Positions 26,490 to 39,059 of a stretch of DNA of 64,000 nucleotides are shown here, one piece after another. The notes under the pieces were generated by a model that saw only the letters and a program-made list of their open reading frames with translations, made no database searches and was not told the DNA's origin. Source of the stretch: Opisthorchis felineus (lineage: Eukaryota; Platyhelminthes; Trematoda; Opisthorchiida; Opisthorchiidae); NCBI GenBank assembly GCA_004794785.1, contig SJOL01003040.1, positions 807,608-871,607 of the forward strand, in the 5' to 3' direction. A program made the position numbers and the translations under genes. Within the stretch, counting starts at the first letter, position 1. Each line of letters starts with the position of its first letter.

Positions 26490-28840
26490 TTCTGTTTGTA
26501 CTCACAAATTAGTGCGACGGCTCCAGTATTACGGAGCGCAACCCACGTCACGGCGCACATACTTCGCTGCCAAGTCATTGTTTGACTTCCCTTGGCTCGT
26601 TTCCACCCTTCGTGTGATTGTGCGAAAAGAACCCTACGAGGAATTCGGTCAAATGGCATATGGAGCCCGTGGCCAAGCCAGGACGGCCCATGGAGTGTGT
26701 GTGTGATCACTTCATCCATCGTGGGTGAGTTATTTCTTCTGAAAAACATAACAACGAACTTCAGCATTACTGATCCGGTGTTCCCACCAGACTCGGGCAA
26801 TGCTCCGAAGAAATCGATGGTCAAACAATGAAAGACTTTTGACATGCTCGGTGTGCAGCGACCAGGTTTCTGACCCGTAAAATAATATGGAGCGCATCGC
26901 AGTACTGTAAAGGCGACTCTTGACAGATAAGCTGATGTCACGCCTACGCCACAGGTGATGCAGGTTCACAAAAGCAGCTCTGAACTTCCCATTCTGGATG
27001 GAAATGTCATCTTTCGCGAGACCACCGGGACTGATACAGTTGCCCAGGTAGATAAATTTAACTACTATCTCAATCGGCTCATCCGCAAGCACGAGGCTGG
27101 GGTTGGAGCCCCCCAGGCTTCCAGCACCACTTCGCACTTTTCAGGTGTGAAGGGCATGCCAAACCGTGAGGCAGACTTATTTAGATTATTTGATATTGTT
27201 TGCATTACCACGGTATCAGTCCAACAAAAGCTACATCTGCATACTTGATATCTGTGAGCGGACGCCCTGGGAGCACTTCGACCCTACTGGCATCAAAGGC
27301 TGGTAGTGAGTGTTTCATAAACGTATCAATGAAGAAGTTGAAGAGGAAAGGTGAAAGAAGACAACATTGCCTGACACCACTTGATGTCGTGAACCCAGAC
27401 AATAGTTTCCCGTAGTAGACCACACGTCCGCTGGAGTTGGCGTACAGCGTCTTAAGGAGCGTCAAGGATTTATGGAGTACACTTTTTCTCCACAGACACT
27501 GTAACAGTGCCTGACGGTTCACAGAGTCAAAGGCAGCTTCCATGTCATGGAAAACAACCATTGTTTGTTGCTGTTCCAAAATCTGTCGGAGGGTGAAAAT
27601 GTGATTGATGCATCCCCTTGCAAGACAGAACCCAGCTCGGTTTTCACTGATCTGTCTCACTCTCTGTGTTCAGTCAACCATCGAGGGATAAGACCAAAGA
27701 GCACCTTCGATACTACAGCTACCAGGCTGATGCCATGGCGGTTTTTACACAGCGTCCACAGACCCTTTTTGAAGGTAGGAATAACTGTCGACATGCCCCA
27801 TTGTGCAGGCACTTTCTCTTCGCTCCACATCGCACCAGTAAGTTTTGTCAGATCGGTAACCAGGGGTTCTCCGCCTTCTTTGAACAGGGTTGGATACAGA
27901 CCGTCCGGTCCTTCTCACGTTCCTGTACAGATGTTTCATACTTTATTTCTACTGTCGGCGGGCGATTAAGGTTTACATTCTATTCGCCCGTATGCACTTT
28001 CTACACAGGCTGGGTTGTAGGAGGCCAGCTAAACTGTTCTTCGAAGTGTTCGACCCGTCTTTCCAGTCGGCCTTTTTGTCAGTGAATTAATGAGCCACCT
28101 TTTCACTTATCGTTTCACTGACCATTGTTTTCCTAGGACCGATCGATCGTGTCGGTTGATATAGGGCACACCTATTTTCGGTAGCAAAAGCCTTCTTTCT
28201 GCATCTCCCAAACTTTCGACGCCCATCAGAGCTCCCGGTGTTTCCTTAAGCGTTTGAGGAAGTTGCGTGCGTCGTCGTGCTCGTTGCCTGGAGGTACGGA
28301 TTTCCTGGCATCAATAATCGATAGGAATCTCGATGACATCCAGGGGTCTTGTGGTCGAATCGGAGACGTCTGACAGATAGTACTGAACGCCGCTAACATG
28401 GCTCCTTTCAGATTTTGCCAAGGTTCATCCACATGCTCACTACCACCACAATATTGGTTTACTATGGAGAGTTGTTGGGCTAGCTGAGACCGATACTGCT
28501 GAGCTATGGTAGTTTTTCGAAGATGGTGAGTTGGCATGCTTCTTGCTGACTTGCGAGGGCCTGAGGGGAAACGAAATGTCAGGCGAGCACGAACCATGGC
28601 ATGATCGGAATCAATTTATGTGCTCCAGAAGGAACGGCAGTCTTGTGACTCTCCACCCGTGGCTGATGGCCATGTGATCCAAGTGGGTCCACGGTTGATT
28701 TGCATTTGGTGGCCGACAGGTTACGTGATGCAAAAGTTTATGCTGAAAGCTTGTACTGGCCAGAAACAGTTGATGATCAGCACATAAGTGGAGGAAATAA
28801 GTAGTACACGTACAAGTAGCTCCTGTATACCGACAAAGTA
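26490..28840 (-). pseudogene. RTE-like LINE copy, 2.3 kb, antisense to window
   Basis: Minus-strand copy, 5'-truncated inside the endonuclease. In element order it has: the end of the endonuclease with CADHQ (about 28780); a linker with HHLRKTTIAQQYRSQLAQQL (28597-28226); the reverse transcriptase with FHDMEAAFDSVNRQALLQCL and TTSSGVRQCCLLSPFLFNFF (27660-27205; the YADD box is changed to YADVAF); and the C-terminal region with AFVNLHHLWRRRDISLSVKS and FDHRFLRSIARVWWEHRISN (27137-26730). Several frameshifts separate these parts, so it is not active. It is the longest copy in intron 4 and lies in the same orientation as the host gene. Confidence 0.9.
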
Positions 28841-30764
28841 GTTTATTCCAGGTTTATGTTTTTGTGGTAATTCGACCGTGGATGTGAATTAATCCAGCAC
28901 CCCCAAGACAGACCAGCACGTTAAGCTGTGCCTAAAATGTACCGATGTTGCGGACTGTACATAGGGGCTCGTTTTCGAAGGCGCCTCCTTCGGAAAGACA
29001 AATTGATGTATTGTACATCATGGTTTCCTTCCACTACTCGATTTCCCCGAGGACGGTCAATATGTCGTCTCGGTCAAGTAAGGCTTTACAGTGATTTCCA
29101 GAATGACCCAGAGATTCACACGACGATGACGAGAATCCCTTCAAGAATATGGTCCGCCGGTAACCTCACTTGTGAAACACAGTTCAATGTCCGCCTTGCC
29201 TGTATCGGCCATTAATTAGACTGCTCAGTGTCCTTGCACACGAAGCTTCATGGACAATATTTTAGAAAGAGATTCATCATTTGTTTCACGTAAATGGTTT
29301 ACCATGCTGTCTTTCTAGTACGGAAAGAGAACTGTATCACTTTGACTACAATCCAAACAACGAACTTGTTTCTGACATTCTCTTTGCTTGTAAATGAACC
29401 ATATTCAATATCTCGTAAAAGCTTGAATATCATGAAATACAGTAAACTTGGTTTACTGAATGTGCATGTTGAATAGTTCATCCTGTAGGCCAAGTTAACC
29501 TATGCTGAATAATCGAGGAATATATAGTTATTTCACTCTTTATAGGAAACATCAGTTCATATCCTATGAGTTCTGAATAGTGTTCGGACCCATGACTTTT
29601 CAAATGGGAGCTGAGCGCTGCCTTTCGGCTGCCGGAGGTTGATCGGCACTGTTCATAAAAATAACAAGTCGAGCCCATACAAGATTTCTGCATCCAGAGG
29701 TCCGAATTTGAGTGCCCATGATCAGTGAGCAGTAGAGATTTTGCACCGTGTGAACTGGTGTTGATTGGTATCTCCGGTGAACTTTTCTCAGCGGAAAGGA
29801 ACATGTAACTTGGTAGGGTGTTTTTTTTCGGAGTACACTGAGGAGTACCTAGTTCCAATTTCTAATCTATCTTGTCAAGCTAACTGATGCTGTACCGATA
29901 CTTTCCGCACCTCTTATAATAGTATGACATAAAGACTTGTCTATTGTTTGAAGAATGAAAAAGCTACAAGTTTCCATTTACGAAGCGAAGCCAATCACGG
30001 TTTACGCCGTTGGGCAAAACACACCGCCGGGGACTGAACGCCTCACATTCTCAAACCACGTGGCTTTTACAACATGAATTTCTTGTTTCAAAATTGACGC
30101 CCTGCTCACACCCATAAAGGGGGTTTACTAAATAGGCCAAAGCTACCACACAGGCGGAATGTGGCTAGTTTGAATATCCCCCCTGACTGCATTTAGTTAA
30201 TAATCCATAGCACGAGAAGGAAAAGGAAACCATTTCAATCCATTTCAATGTCAAAGACTAACGCTTCATAGTTACAAGCGAGAAAAAGGCCCGTAATCGG
30301 AGATTAGGTCACACACGTCACATTCAGTCACGAGATTCATCATACGAGAACACATAAACGCCGCAAATCTTATATATGTCAGCGTCGAAGTCAGACCGGA
30401 AATTCTAAAGTAAAATTTTAATTTTGTGGAAAATAATACCATTAATGTGTTTTAGAAAGGATACGCGCATATTTGGACTTAAATAATTTGTCTGAACTGT
30501 CTGCGAAACTTTCCTAGGAGTTTGTTGTAGTGTTGGAATGAGCCCGTTATTCGATATAATGGACAAACATACTTAGTAAATCAAAAGTGACTGTCAAGCC
30601 GGATGAACAAGGTTACAAGCAACGACTAACGAGTACTTGATCTGGAAAATGAAAAAACTCTCGAAAATTGTTGTAGTAGGACACCAATAAGCGTGTCGCA
30701 AGTAGGTTCCAAAACCTGCTTGGGGACGATGAATTATTATTATCATCATCACATAGGTGTCTCA

Positions 30765-31740
30765 AATTAGCAACGAGTGACACGAGCCTTAGAAATTCGT
30801 AGTGTGACTTCTCCTGTCACACTACAATCGGAACTCAAACAACTTCCAAGACATGTGAAACGCTTCACAACCCTGAGTGCCTCTTTGTATTGTAGGTGGG
30901 GTGTTCAGTGACCGCATGTTCAGAAGCATGACCCTACACATTGTAGGTAAGAAGCTCACGCCAAGTGACTTTGGTCAGTTCATCCAAAAACACCCGCACC
31001 TTCTTTTCCTGTTCAAAGGCGAGAATGAAGTCAGCATAATCCAGATCGACAAGGTTTTCATCAGCAGCCAGTTGAACACCAGGGTTTGAGGCCTTCCTAG
31101 CGTTCACCTTACTACTTTGTCGGTCATGAAATAGAACAGGGATAGAGTGGAGAGACCACTTTGTGTAAGGAAGCTCTCGGAGAGGTCTCCGTATACTCCC
31201 ACACGCCCGGTAGTCTGAGAATACAAAGATATTATATTGACAAACTTCGGGGGCATTCCTTGCAGACCAAGCGAGTTAAGAGTAACAGACACGTCAAATG
31301 AGTCAAATGCACGTTGGAAATCCAGGAATACTAAACTTGTGGGTTGTTCATATGTATGGAGTGGTTCTAGCACCTGACAGAGTGCGAAGATTTGATCTAC
31401 GCAACCAGGCCAGAATCATGCCTGACACGCTCAAGTCAATGCCTCACGGGCTGCCATAAAGTGAAAAAGGACAAGTGAAGTGAACAGTCCCGTTACAAAT
31501 GGAGCTAAGCTAATCCCACTGTGATTACTACACTCACTGCGGGCCCCTTCTTTGAAAATGGGCACTGCCACTGGCTCTTCGCATTGGCTGGGACAGTTTT
31601 CTCTTTCCAGATGGGGACAAACAGATCAGACAAGGATTGACAGCAGTACAACCCCATCTTTGGAGAATGCGGGCGGGAAGTAATCCCAGCCACGAGCTCG
31701 GTGGCATTTAAGAGAGGATATGCAACCATAAACCTTAGAA
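30765..31740 (-). pseudogene. LINE (family B) reverse transcriptase remnant
   Basis: Minus-strand translation gives, in element order: SDLFVPIWKEKTVPANAKSQ (N-terminal RT, 31729-31505); EQPTSLVFLDFQRAFDSFDV and SESFLTQSGLSTLSLFYFMT (31373-31104); a YAD-containing box near 31035; and a C-terminal start near 30770-30840. The last part, on the plus strand, reads TCTCAAATTAGCAACGAGTG and is shared with 63270-63290. It is broken by stops and frameshifts. Confidence 0.75.
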
Positions 31741-33029
31741 ACCGTATAGGGTTCCAGGTTCACCGTCCCAGGTTTTATTTCAGATCGAGAATCCGACTGT
31801 GGCAACAATCTGACTACTGTGTCTGTGACGCTTTTGAAAAAAACTGCCTTCGAACTATACAGAACCGTCGTGGAAGTGATGGCTACATAATGCTCGTGAT
31901 AAAAATGCTCGGTGTGCTAAGACATGTACTGATACCTATAAAGGAAAGTTCATCAGCACGCAAAACACGGTGGATGTTGTGATCTAAACGAGGACCTACT
32001 GCATCTGTATATAGCGGTACGATAAGACTTCCTCGTGGTACGATCATCGAAACTATTTTATTATATCATCGTTCGAAGCTGAGTACATAAGACAGTCTGC
32101 ACGAGTTAAACTCGGTTAACCCCAATGAACATCCTCAAATGCTTGCCCTATCGAGGATGAAAACCGTACTCCTGGTTACTTTGTGTATGTGGTTGAACGG
32201 TTCTGGAATGAGTGGATGGACATCTAACGCACTGGCGTGGTAATTGAATAGCCATGCACGTTTAAGTGGACAAGTTCACAAAACACAATCTGGCAGCACA
32301 AGAGTTGGAAAGGCAACGTTCGAGACCACGCGTTCACTTAAGAGCAATCAGACTCCATAGAGTAAATTCAATGGCGAGGACAGCTAAGTCATCTAGAAAT
32401 ACGAGTTCAGTTAATACTGTTTGATAATATGGGTGCACAAACTTTGCTTCGCGGCGTTTCACCTCAACACTTCATAGGTAATCGGGGTTCACGGCGAGGA
32501 GTACAGTTACCTGAGTTGGAGCGATAGACTGAAGAATACGAGGGACGTATTTTGGTATGCTTGAAGGCTGGCAATTTAACAGTCCAGCTTGTTCGCCGTG
32601 CCAAGGTCGTAGGAGGCCTTCAGGGAAGGGACGTATAGTCCATACATACATACCACAAGTGAACGACCTCTGTGATTCTTGGCAAGGAGTGAAACTGAAT
32701 TATCAAATAAGGTTGTAATATCTCCGATGCAACAGCATTTGATTTGTGCACCACACGTGACTATTTATGGCCATTATCACTCAACTCCTCTAGATGTCCA
32801 TTTGCCACGGTGCCCTCCTACAACCCGACTCGCGCGCCTCTGACTGACACGTCAGTCTGAACACTGGTGGATCTTGGGGGCCGAGGCTCAATGAAACGAA
32901 GATGACCTGAGTCGCCTCTCAATTATGTACGCGAACGCTAAGCTAATTTCGCGTCCTTAACCCTCAGTGCAACGTCTTACTTCAGGATTTCTTATCCTCC
33001 TCTGGAATCGCACAACAAGAAGCCTGGGT

Positions 33030-33345
33030 CTGCAGACCGGTTCACATACCCTGATATCTGCCGAAGCCGTGAATGTTGGACAACAAATGAAGCCAATGCA
33101 CGCACACTTAGGGTGCGAGCGACGTTCGCTAAATTGTCACTCATACCACCAGGAGCGAAGTTAGCTGAAGCTAAAGGGCCGTACATACATGCCAAATCCA
33201 ACAGCGATCTTATGTTATGGTCGGGAAACTTGGTCCCTCCGATCTGAGAACCTCAAATTCCTTCAGAAGTTTGAGCCTCCGTAGCACAGCAGGAGTTGGA
33301 AGGTTGCACCGTGTACGCAACGTAAGAGTGTATTTCGTAAAGAAT
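33030..33345 (+). repeat. LINE (family B) C-terminal fragment
   Basis: Plus-strand reading in two frames gives NARTLRVRATFAKLSLIPPG and, after a shift, LKGRTYMPNPTAILCYGRET followed by WSLRSENLKFLQKF. This matches the ARVAFANLRHLW and LKGRVYQATVRAVLLYGCET type segments of family B LINEs. It begins about 750 bp upstream (in window coordinates, below) of exon D. Confidence 0.6.
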
Positions 33346-34088
33346 CACAATCGTAGTAGTAGAGTAACATATATGTCCAACCAATGTCTACCAAAGAAAG
33401 CAGTGTTTTGCGTTTCAAACCACTGTTGACAGGGAGATCGCGCTAGGCAGGCTGAAAAATGACAGCGTGAACTGAAAGTGATAACAATAAAAATGGAGTG
33501 GTGTGAGACCTCCACACGTTCCTGACTATGGCCCACGTGGCCCTCTTTGCAAATGGCCCAAAGCGCCGCAAAACATGGCGCGCAAGCCAAGACCGCTAGT
33601 GCGTAAGACATCACCTTCTAACCCGACTGCTTGACTCGACTTCGCCTTTCGTTGTGCGCTGGGCTAGGGTCGGGTGAGGTTCGCGATGGACGCTAAGTGA
33701 ATCCCACCGCAAATGCCTAACTTCGACATGATGCTCAGACTTGCTTATTTTAATGCTGTTCAAAGGCGTATGCACAACTTCCCCGATCATTTCCCCTAAG
33801 GACATAGGATTGCTTTGCATTAATGACATGCACCATGACAGTTTGACGTCAGTATATACTGCTGATCTACAGCTGGCAATGATGATGTGTTTCAGCAGAT
33901 TTCCGTTGCAATGAACATTCTCTCAATTGCCACTTTTTGGTAACCGGCTTCTGCTTTACACAGGAGAACGTGGCGTAGTGTAGAAGTTGCAGCTACCTGT
34001 GCATACATATTACACATGGTCCCACCAGTTCGATAATACAACGAACCCATAAATATAAGCAAAATGCTAGGTGGAAATATCAACATAC

Positions 34089-34259
34089 CGGAAGTGGAAT
34101 CTTCGTAATGTCCTTGCCAATGCCACTTTTGATTATACTCCACAGATTGAGGGCGATTTTAGGAGATGGTGGGATAGTGGTACGTCTTTTTCTTATTGCC
34201 AGGCTCACAGGTGGCACGCTGGTTCGTGCAGCCTCCGTATACTTTCCTCGATGGCGCTC
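34089..34259 (-). CDS. OSBP: OSBP exon D: start of the ORD lipid-transfer domain
   Basis: The exon is 171 nt, 57 codons, residues 389-445, phase 0 at both ends. The acceptor is TTTTACCAAACAG and the donor is CCG|GTATGT. It encodes a basic linker (AIRKRRTTIPPSPKIA) and then LNLWSIIKSGIGKDITKIPL, the entry segment of the ORD. Human OSBP has SLNLWSIMKNCIGKELSKIP at this point. I chose the acceptor because it is the only nearby AG with a pyrimidine-rich lead that restores phase 0 from exon C. Confidence 0.9.
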
Positions 34260-37200
34260 CTGTTTGGTAAAATCAACCTAAGGAAATTCAGTTCCTAGAA
34301 GAAGCTGTATATGTGCGAAGAATGCAAATGTACGGTAACAAAACCAATGGGTGTCCAAAAAAGATCGCATCCACGTTGAACTCATTTACCTCAGCATTAG
34401 GCAATGTCTGATATTAATCGGTTAGTCGCAAGACCAAACTTCGCAAACGAGATAACAATAAACTTGAAATTAAACGAAGTCGATTGGTTTCAAGGACTTC
34501 GATCAACAGCAGATGAAATCCGACTATTCAGAGATTAAAACGGTAAAGACGAAAAGCAACTTAGAAAAATGCCAGTTTGACAGACACACCACACCGAGTT
34601 TTTGTTGATTAGATCGGGCCCGAAAAATCACCACCACGTTCGAGATAGCTTAGTAGTTAAGAGTTGAAATTGTTGACCGGAATGTAAGTGGTTCGAAACC
34701 ATCCCAGCATTTCGACTGCTCGTGTCCAGGAGACATGGCAGTATTCCAGCCCTGGTTATTTCTTCAGGTGGCGTCGTATCTAGGTGCCGAAGGAGTGCTA
34801 CAGCTGAACCATTGTCGTTTTATTTTTTCACCTTACAAACCGACCACCCAGGAGAAAAACACACCAAAGTTTGTTCAGACTCACGTTAACCATGTGTGGA
34901 ATGTGAACATAGGAACAAGTGCAAAATATTGTGCTGCTGGCGAGATTCAATTCAAAGCAGAACAGATGCAAGAGAACAATATCTTCCCACGAGCAGTTTT
35001 TACTGACCACACTGGAACTTTGGTTTACGATGACAGAACCTACAATACTCAAGCTATGTGGAAAACGAACAGACATGCTACGCGGTTCATCTACTGACAA
35101 AACGAACTAATACCAACGCTTTCCCTCCTCAATGGAATTGGCTATCAACTTCATGTCATAAGAATGAAGAGACGATCAAAGTAGTGTACTGAGATGGTGC
35201 ACATGTCAAAGCAGGAGTTGCGATAACCCCCGTGAGTCTTTTAATCAGCTAGGTGGGCGTGAGGAGGTGGGTCGTATAAACCGTTTAATATGATCATGTG
35301 GCTCCTGTCACCAAAAACATGGACTAATATTCAATAACGATGGGGAGCAGGAACATATGACCAGCAAGTGATGGTGTAAAGAAAGAATTCTAGTGCTGAT
35401 TATCACTGATTAAGAATACACTGGCATCCGATCAACACAAACGTCGTTCGCACTCGAGGTTAGATTAGTTAGAAGACACACTTTGTTTAAATCAGAATGG
35501 GATAGACTAAAAAGCAAGCTGCGACTACACAATATACCATAAAAGAACGTCACGTCAATTGCTGCGTTCAGCGCAGAAACACTAAATACAGTGGTTTCCC
35601 ACAGGGCTCCAAAATTAAGCCACATGAACTGCCCCTGATCGCTGAATCAGTCAGGTGTAAGTTAAAACATACATAGACCTGTCTGACCAAATCCTTAAAC
35701 GCTGTAACAGGACGACAGTCTACTTCATCTAAGCTGTGCACCAGTGAAGTAAATGACATTGCAAAAACGACTTATCGCGATCCGGTTTACATAAGCAGGA
35801 AGCCACAACTCTAAAAGTTCTGTCAGAAGCATCACCATGTACCTCATATAGTCAAATTTTTCATACTAGTTGATTAGAGCCGTAGTAAGGTGAGATGGGA
35901 TACGAAATAACTATTCAGCGATATAGGGTCAATAGTTTCAATAAGCAGAGGACTTGGTTGCGCTATTTTGTTGCGTAGAACATGGTTCGTTTTTGAACCA
36001 AAGTTAAACGCACCGATAACTACCTGAGGAAATTAAGCAAACTGAACGTTACGAATGAACCAGCGCACATCACTTTGTTTTATTCCACCCAAGACAAACT
36101 ATGTCGGTGAAGTTTCAACGGAAAGCGAATCCTGGCCTACAGAGACAAGCCAAGCAGTGTGCGGAAAACTGTACAGAGAATGAATAAAGGTAGGAAAAAC
36201 GTCTTCTTTTCCAACAAGTTTCCGACTTTTATTGAATTTCTGTGGATGCGATGGTAGAGAACGTACACGCGGGCAGGCTGATTTACTTATTATTCACTCA
36301 GTGACTGACTGACTGGCCTCTTACTAAGCTACTCACTTCTACCGATTGTTTTCCAAATTTTTCCGAAACGGTACTTACGCACTTACTTTGCTAGCTTTGC
36401 TTCGGTTACCGCGTGTGGTCGCGCAGTTATCTCTTGCACTGTGTTTGGTCTTCTCGTGAAGAGGTCACCAAAACAACTATGTTCAATCGATCGGTACAGT
36501 CAAGTCGAGAAATCGGATAGGAGTACATACCTGTAATTCCATATATTATTTTGCTCCCACAATTCGAGACGAGGCAACCCAAATCAAGTGTTTGCTGAAT
36601 ACATACATATAGTACTTGAATTAGATACAAAAACTAGTAAGGATATCCAACAACCTGTGAGTGCGAAACGCTGTTGTATCCACAACAATCTGAGTGTATT
36701 ATGTTCCAAAGATGGACGTACAAGGATAGATTTATTTGAAAAAATGAATTTCAAGTTTTCAGGTCATGGTAACCTTGCTCTCGACGAACAGAGCTTGAGT
36801 TAGAGAAAGGTGGCGTGAATCCGCAAGAATGCTTGCGGAAGAAGAGGAAAAACTTAGGACCAGATGACCTTACGTACTACCATCATGGCCCCATGGAGGA
36901 AGCGCTTTGAGCGGCCAAATTCAGTACGGCGAGTTCGTAATGCTTTCGGTAGCTATTTTTAAAGAGACAAGAGCCATTGGGATCCTGGACGGAAATTACA
37001 TGGTGGTATCATATGTGGTGCAACTGAATAGCTACCTCCTTTGACCAGCAGCTGGTGATCCCAATGGGTATTCATTAGTTATGGGATACAAATCGTGCAG
37101 TCTCGGAATTTAATTATTGGACTAACTGGCTCACAGCTAGCATGTGAACGTCACCAAGAGTTTTTGAGGATTCGCGGTGAGGAGCGCACGAAGACAACCA

Positions 37201-37765
37201 TACCGTTTAGACGATCAAATTGAATATGAATTCACAAAGTAATGGCAAAGGCAGTCATAGACGTATCTACATTCTGATTATGGTAAACTTATATATCTCA
37301 CCAATCAAGAATTACACACGTCCCATTTTCAAGTGATATGGATGGTTATGTATTAAGCTTCTTTTGGCCGTAATAGTTCTACGGACTTGTGCGTGGAATC
37401 CCAGCAATATATATTTATTCAGTGATTAGTTAGGCAACTTAATCCAAGATCCGACAGGTAGGAGATATGTGAGAGCTAATTATACTGCAAATCAGCTGCT
37501 CGTGGCCAAAAGGTCAACAGTTCAACTACTGGCTGAAATGTCGCAGGTTCGACACTGAGTTTGGTGAGATGCACACTGATGATGATTCCCAACAAAGATG
37601 AAACAGCTGTTCAGTGCTTCACGGCAGAAGATACCAGACAAAGATCAAAGTTGGGTTTGATACATCTGGAGTAATGTGAAATGAACTCGAAGTTATAGTT
37701 GCGTTGTTCTCGAAACAGCAGTACTGTAAGTCTGGTAACCCACACAAAGATTCCACTGCACTCAC
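34260..37765 (-). other. OSBP intron 3b (between exons C and D), 3.5 kb
   Basis: Contains one plus SINE (34640-34822). I recognise nothing in the remainder. Confidence 0.85.
34640..34822 (+). mobile_element. tRNA-derived SINE
   Basis: Plus-strand copy with GAGATAGCTTAGTAG in the A-box position, GTGGTTCGAAACC as a B box, the body TTCTTCAGGTGGCGTCGTAT and GCTACAGCTGAACCATTGTC near the 3' end. It lies less than 400 bp from exon D in the intron. Confidence 0.75.
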
Positions 37766-38064
37766 CGAGGTGGCTGGCGGAGGATGACGTATTTGTAGCC
37801 CCGATTCTGTCGACCCTTCCGCACAACTATCGGAACCAGACGACTCATCGACGCTTTCCAGACTTATGAGACTAGTCGCGGAAGCGCGCACCCCTTCGGT
37901 CCTTGGAAGTGGTAATCGAACTTGCGTGGACTGATTTAGGTCGGACGCTGCAAGAGCTTCATTCGATTGGTACTGGATAACCGAAACAGCGTCGAAAAAC
38001 TGATCATCTTCGGTGCTGCCCACCGATTCCAAATTCCCACTAGCACTTCTCTCGAATGTGTCTG
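37766..38064 (-). CDS. OSBP: OSBP exon C: FFAT-like motif and Ser-rich linker
   Basis: The exon has 299 nt, between a CTTGCTTTTAG acceptor and a TCG|GTGAGT donor. It completes codon 289 (G|CA, Ala) and encodes residues 290-388, ending in phase 0. Residues 305-316 read STEDDQFFDAVS, an acidic tract followed by an FFAT-type core (family consensus E-F-F-D-A-x-E). This motif anchors OSBP and related proteins to VAP on the ER. The rest is Ser/Asp-rich and low in complexity, as in the linker between FFAT and ORD in the family. The phase 1 entry fits exon B exactly. Confidence 0.9.
37982..38017 (-). other. FFAT-like VAP-binding motif
   Basis: The motif is within exon C: acidic flank STEDD, then Q-F-F-D-A-V-S at residues 310-316. 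The central F-F-D-A is intact. Position 1 is Gln rather than Glu and position 7 is Ser rather than Glu. A Ser near the core could allow control by phosphorylation, but that is inference. Confidence 0.75.
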
Positions 38065-39059
38065 CTAAAAGCAAGACAAAATCAGCAAGTAATGAATGGG
38101 CACGAAGAAAGAATAGTCGGATACCTGTTGGAGAAGCTTTTGTCCGAAGATTGAGACCGGCTGGGATACGCACCTCACCAGAAAACAAATAAATGGCTCA
38201 AGTGTGGCACCCTTTATGCACATGTATAACACGCGAAATGAGGAGAGCCCGAGGGCTGTCCAATTCGAGATATGATCAACCGAAAATCCGGAAGCAAATT
38301 ACAAGGAAAGACCTTCCGGTCAGTAGTTCACGCGTTGCTCACTTAACTACAGTGAGTCACGCTCGTAACGCCTGAGCATACAAGGTCAAAAGTAACAATA
38401 GCGATTAAATAAGATTTCCCTAAACAAGAGGTGCGCACCGAATGTACCAATCAGATATCCTCTAGGACAACCTTTTGAAAGTAAAACTGCAGCTGGCGGT
38501 TCTCGGCTCATTAAAAATGGAGGTTACCGGTGGGACATAGACACTAATTGTAAACTGGGTAGCATATCAATAGGACATTTTCTAAAAGTTAACTGCGAAT
38601 TAACTTCGAAACCAAGACTGAAGAACTTAACGGCATTTCACTTCACATAATCAATTCAGATGGACAAATTAAAATAATAGCAATTGCATGACATATAGCC
38701 AACATTTGTCAGTTACCTTTATTTAACTTTATAATGAAGCTTTGCATGGGAACGCGGACGGAATACCAGAAACAGGAACTCGCCCGTAACTGATAAAAAC
38801 TGACGGTGCAACAGATTTGGCATACTGTTGCCATCACCAGTGGAGCGCGTGTTCCTGTCGTGAGGCCATCCCTCGCCAAGTTATGCGGTGATTTACTAAT
38901 TTCAAACCGAAACTACGAACAAGACTGTACTCGGAGACTCAAACGGAAAAAAATCTGTGGCTGTGTGGCTCCATAGATTACCTACACACTTCAAACGAGA
39001 TGCCAAACCACGAGCCCGCGAAGGCCAGACAAAAACGGAATGTCATAAGAACAGGTAGT

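Larger units (their letters stand above)
20741..34088 (-). other. OSBP intron 4 (between exons D and E), 13.3 kb
   Basis: It holds LINE fragments at 22620-22740, 23520-23690, 26490-28840, 30765-31740 and 33030-33345. I recognise nothing in 20741-22619, 22741-23519, 23691-26489, 28841-30764, 31741-33029 or 33346-34088. Confidence 0.85.

Noticed and set aside
32992..33201. Minus open frame with VVQHSRLRQISGYVNRS
   Set aside because: It lies antisense to a LINE C-terminal fragment whose plus-strand reading has the recognisable motifs. Such antisense frames recur with the repeat and are not genes.
34735..35097. 120-codon plus frame
   Set aside because: It starts inside a SINE and runs into unrelated intron sequence without any motif.
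36288..36330. Short GACT-type repeat near TCAGTGACTGACTGACTGGC
   Set aside because: Three short units are within chance expectation and there is no associated element.
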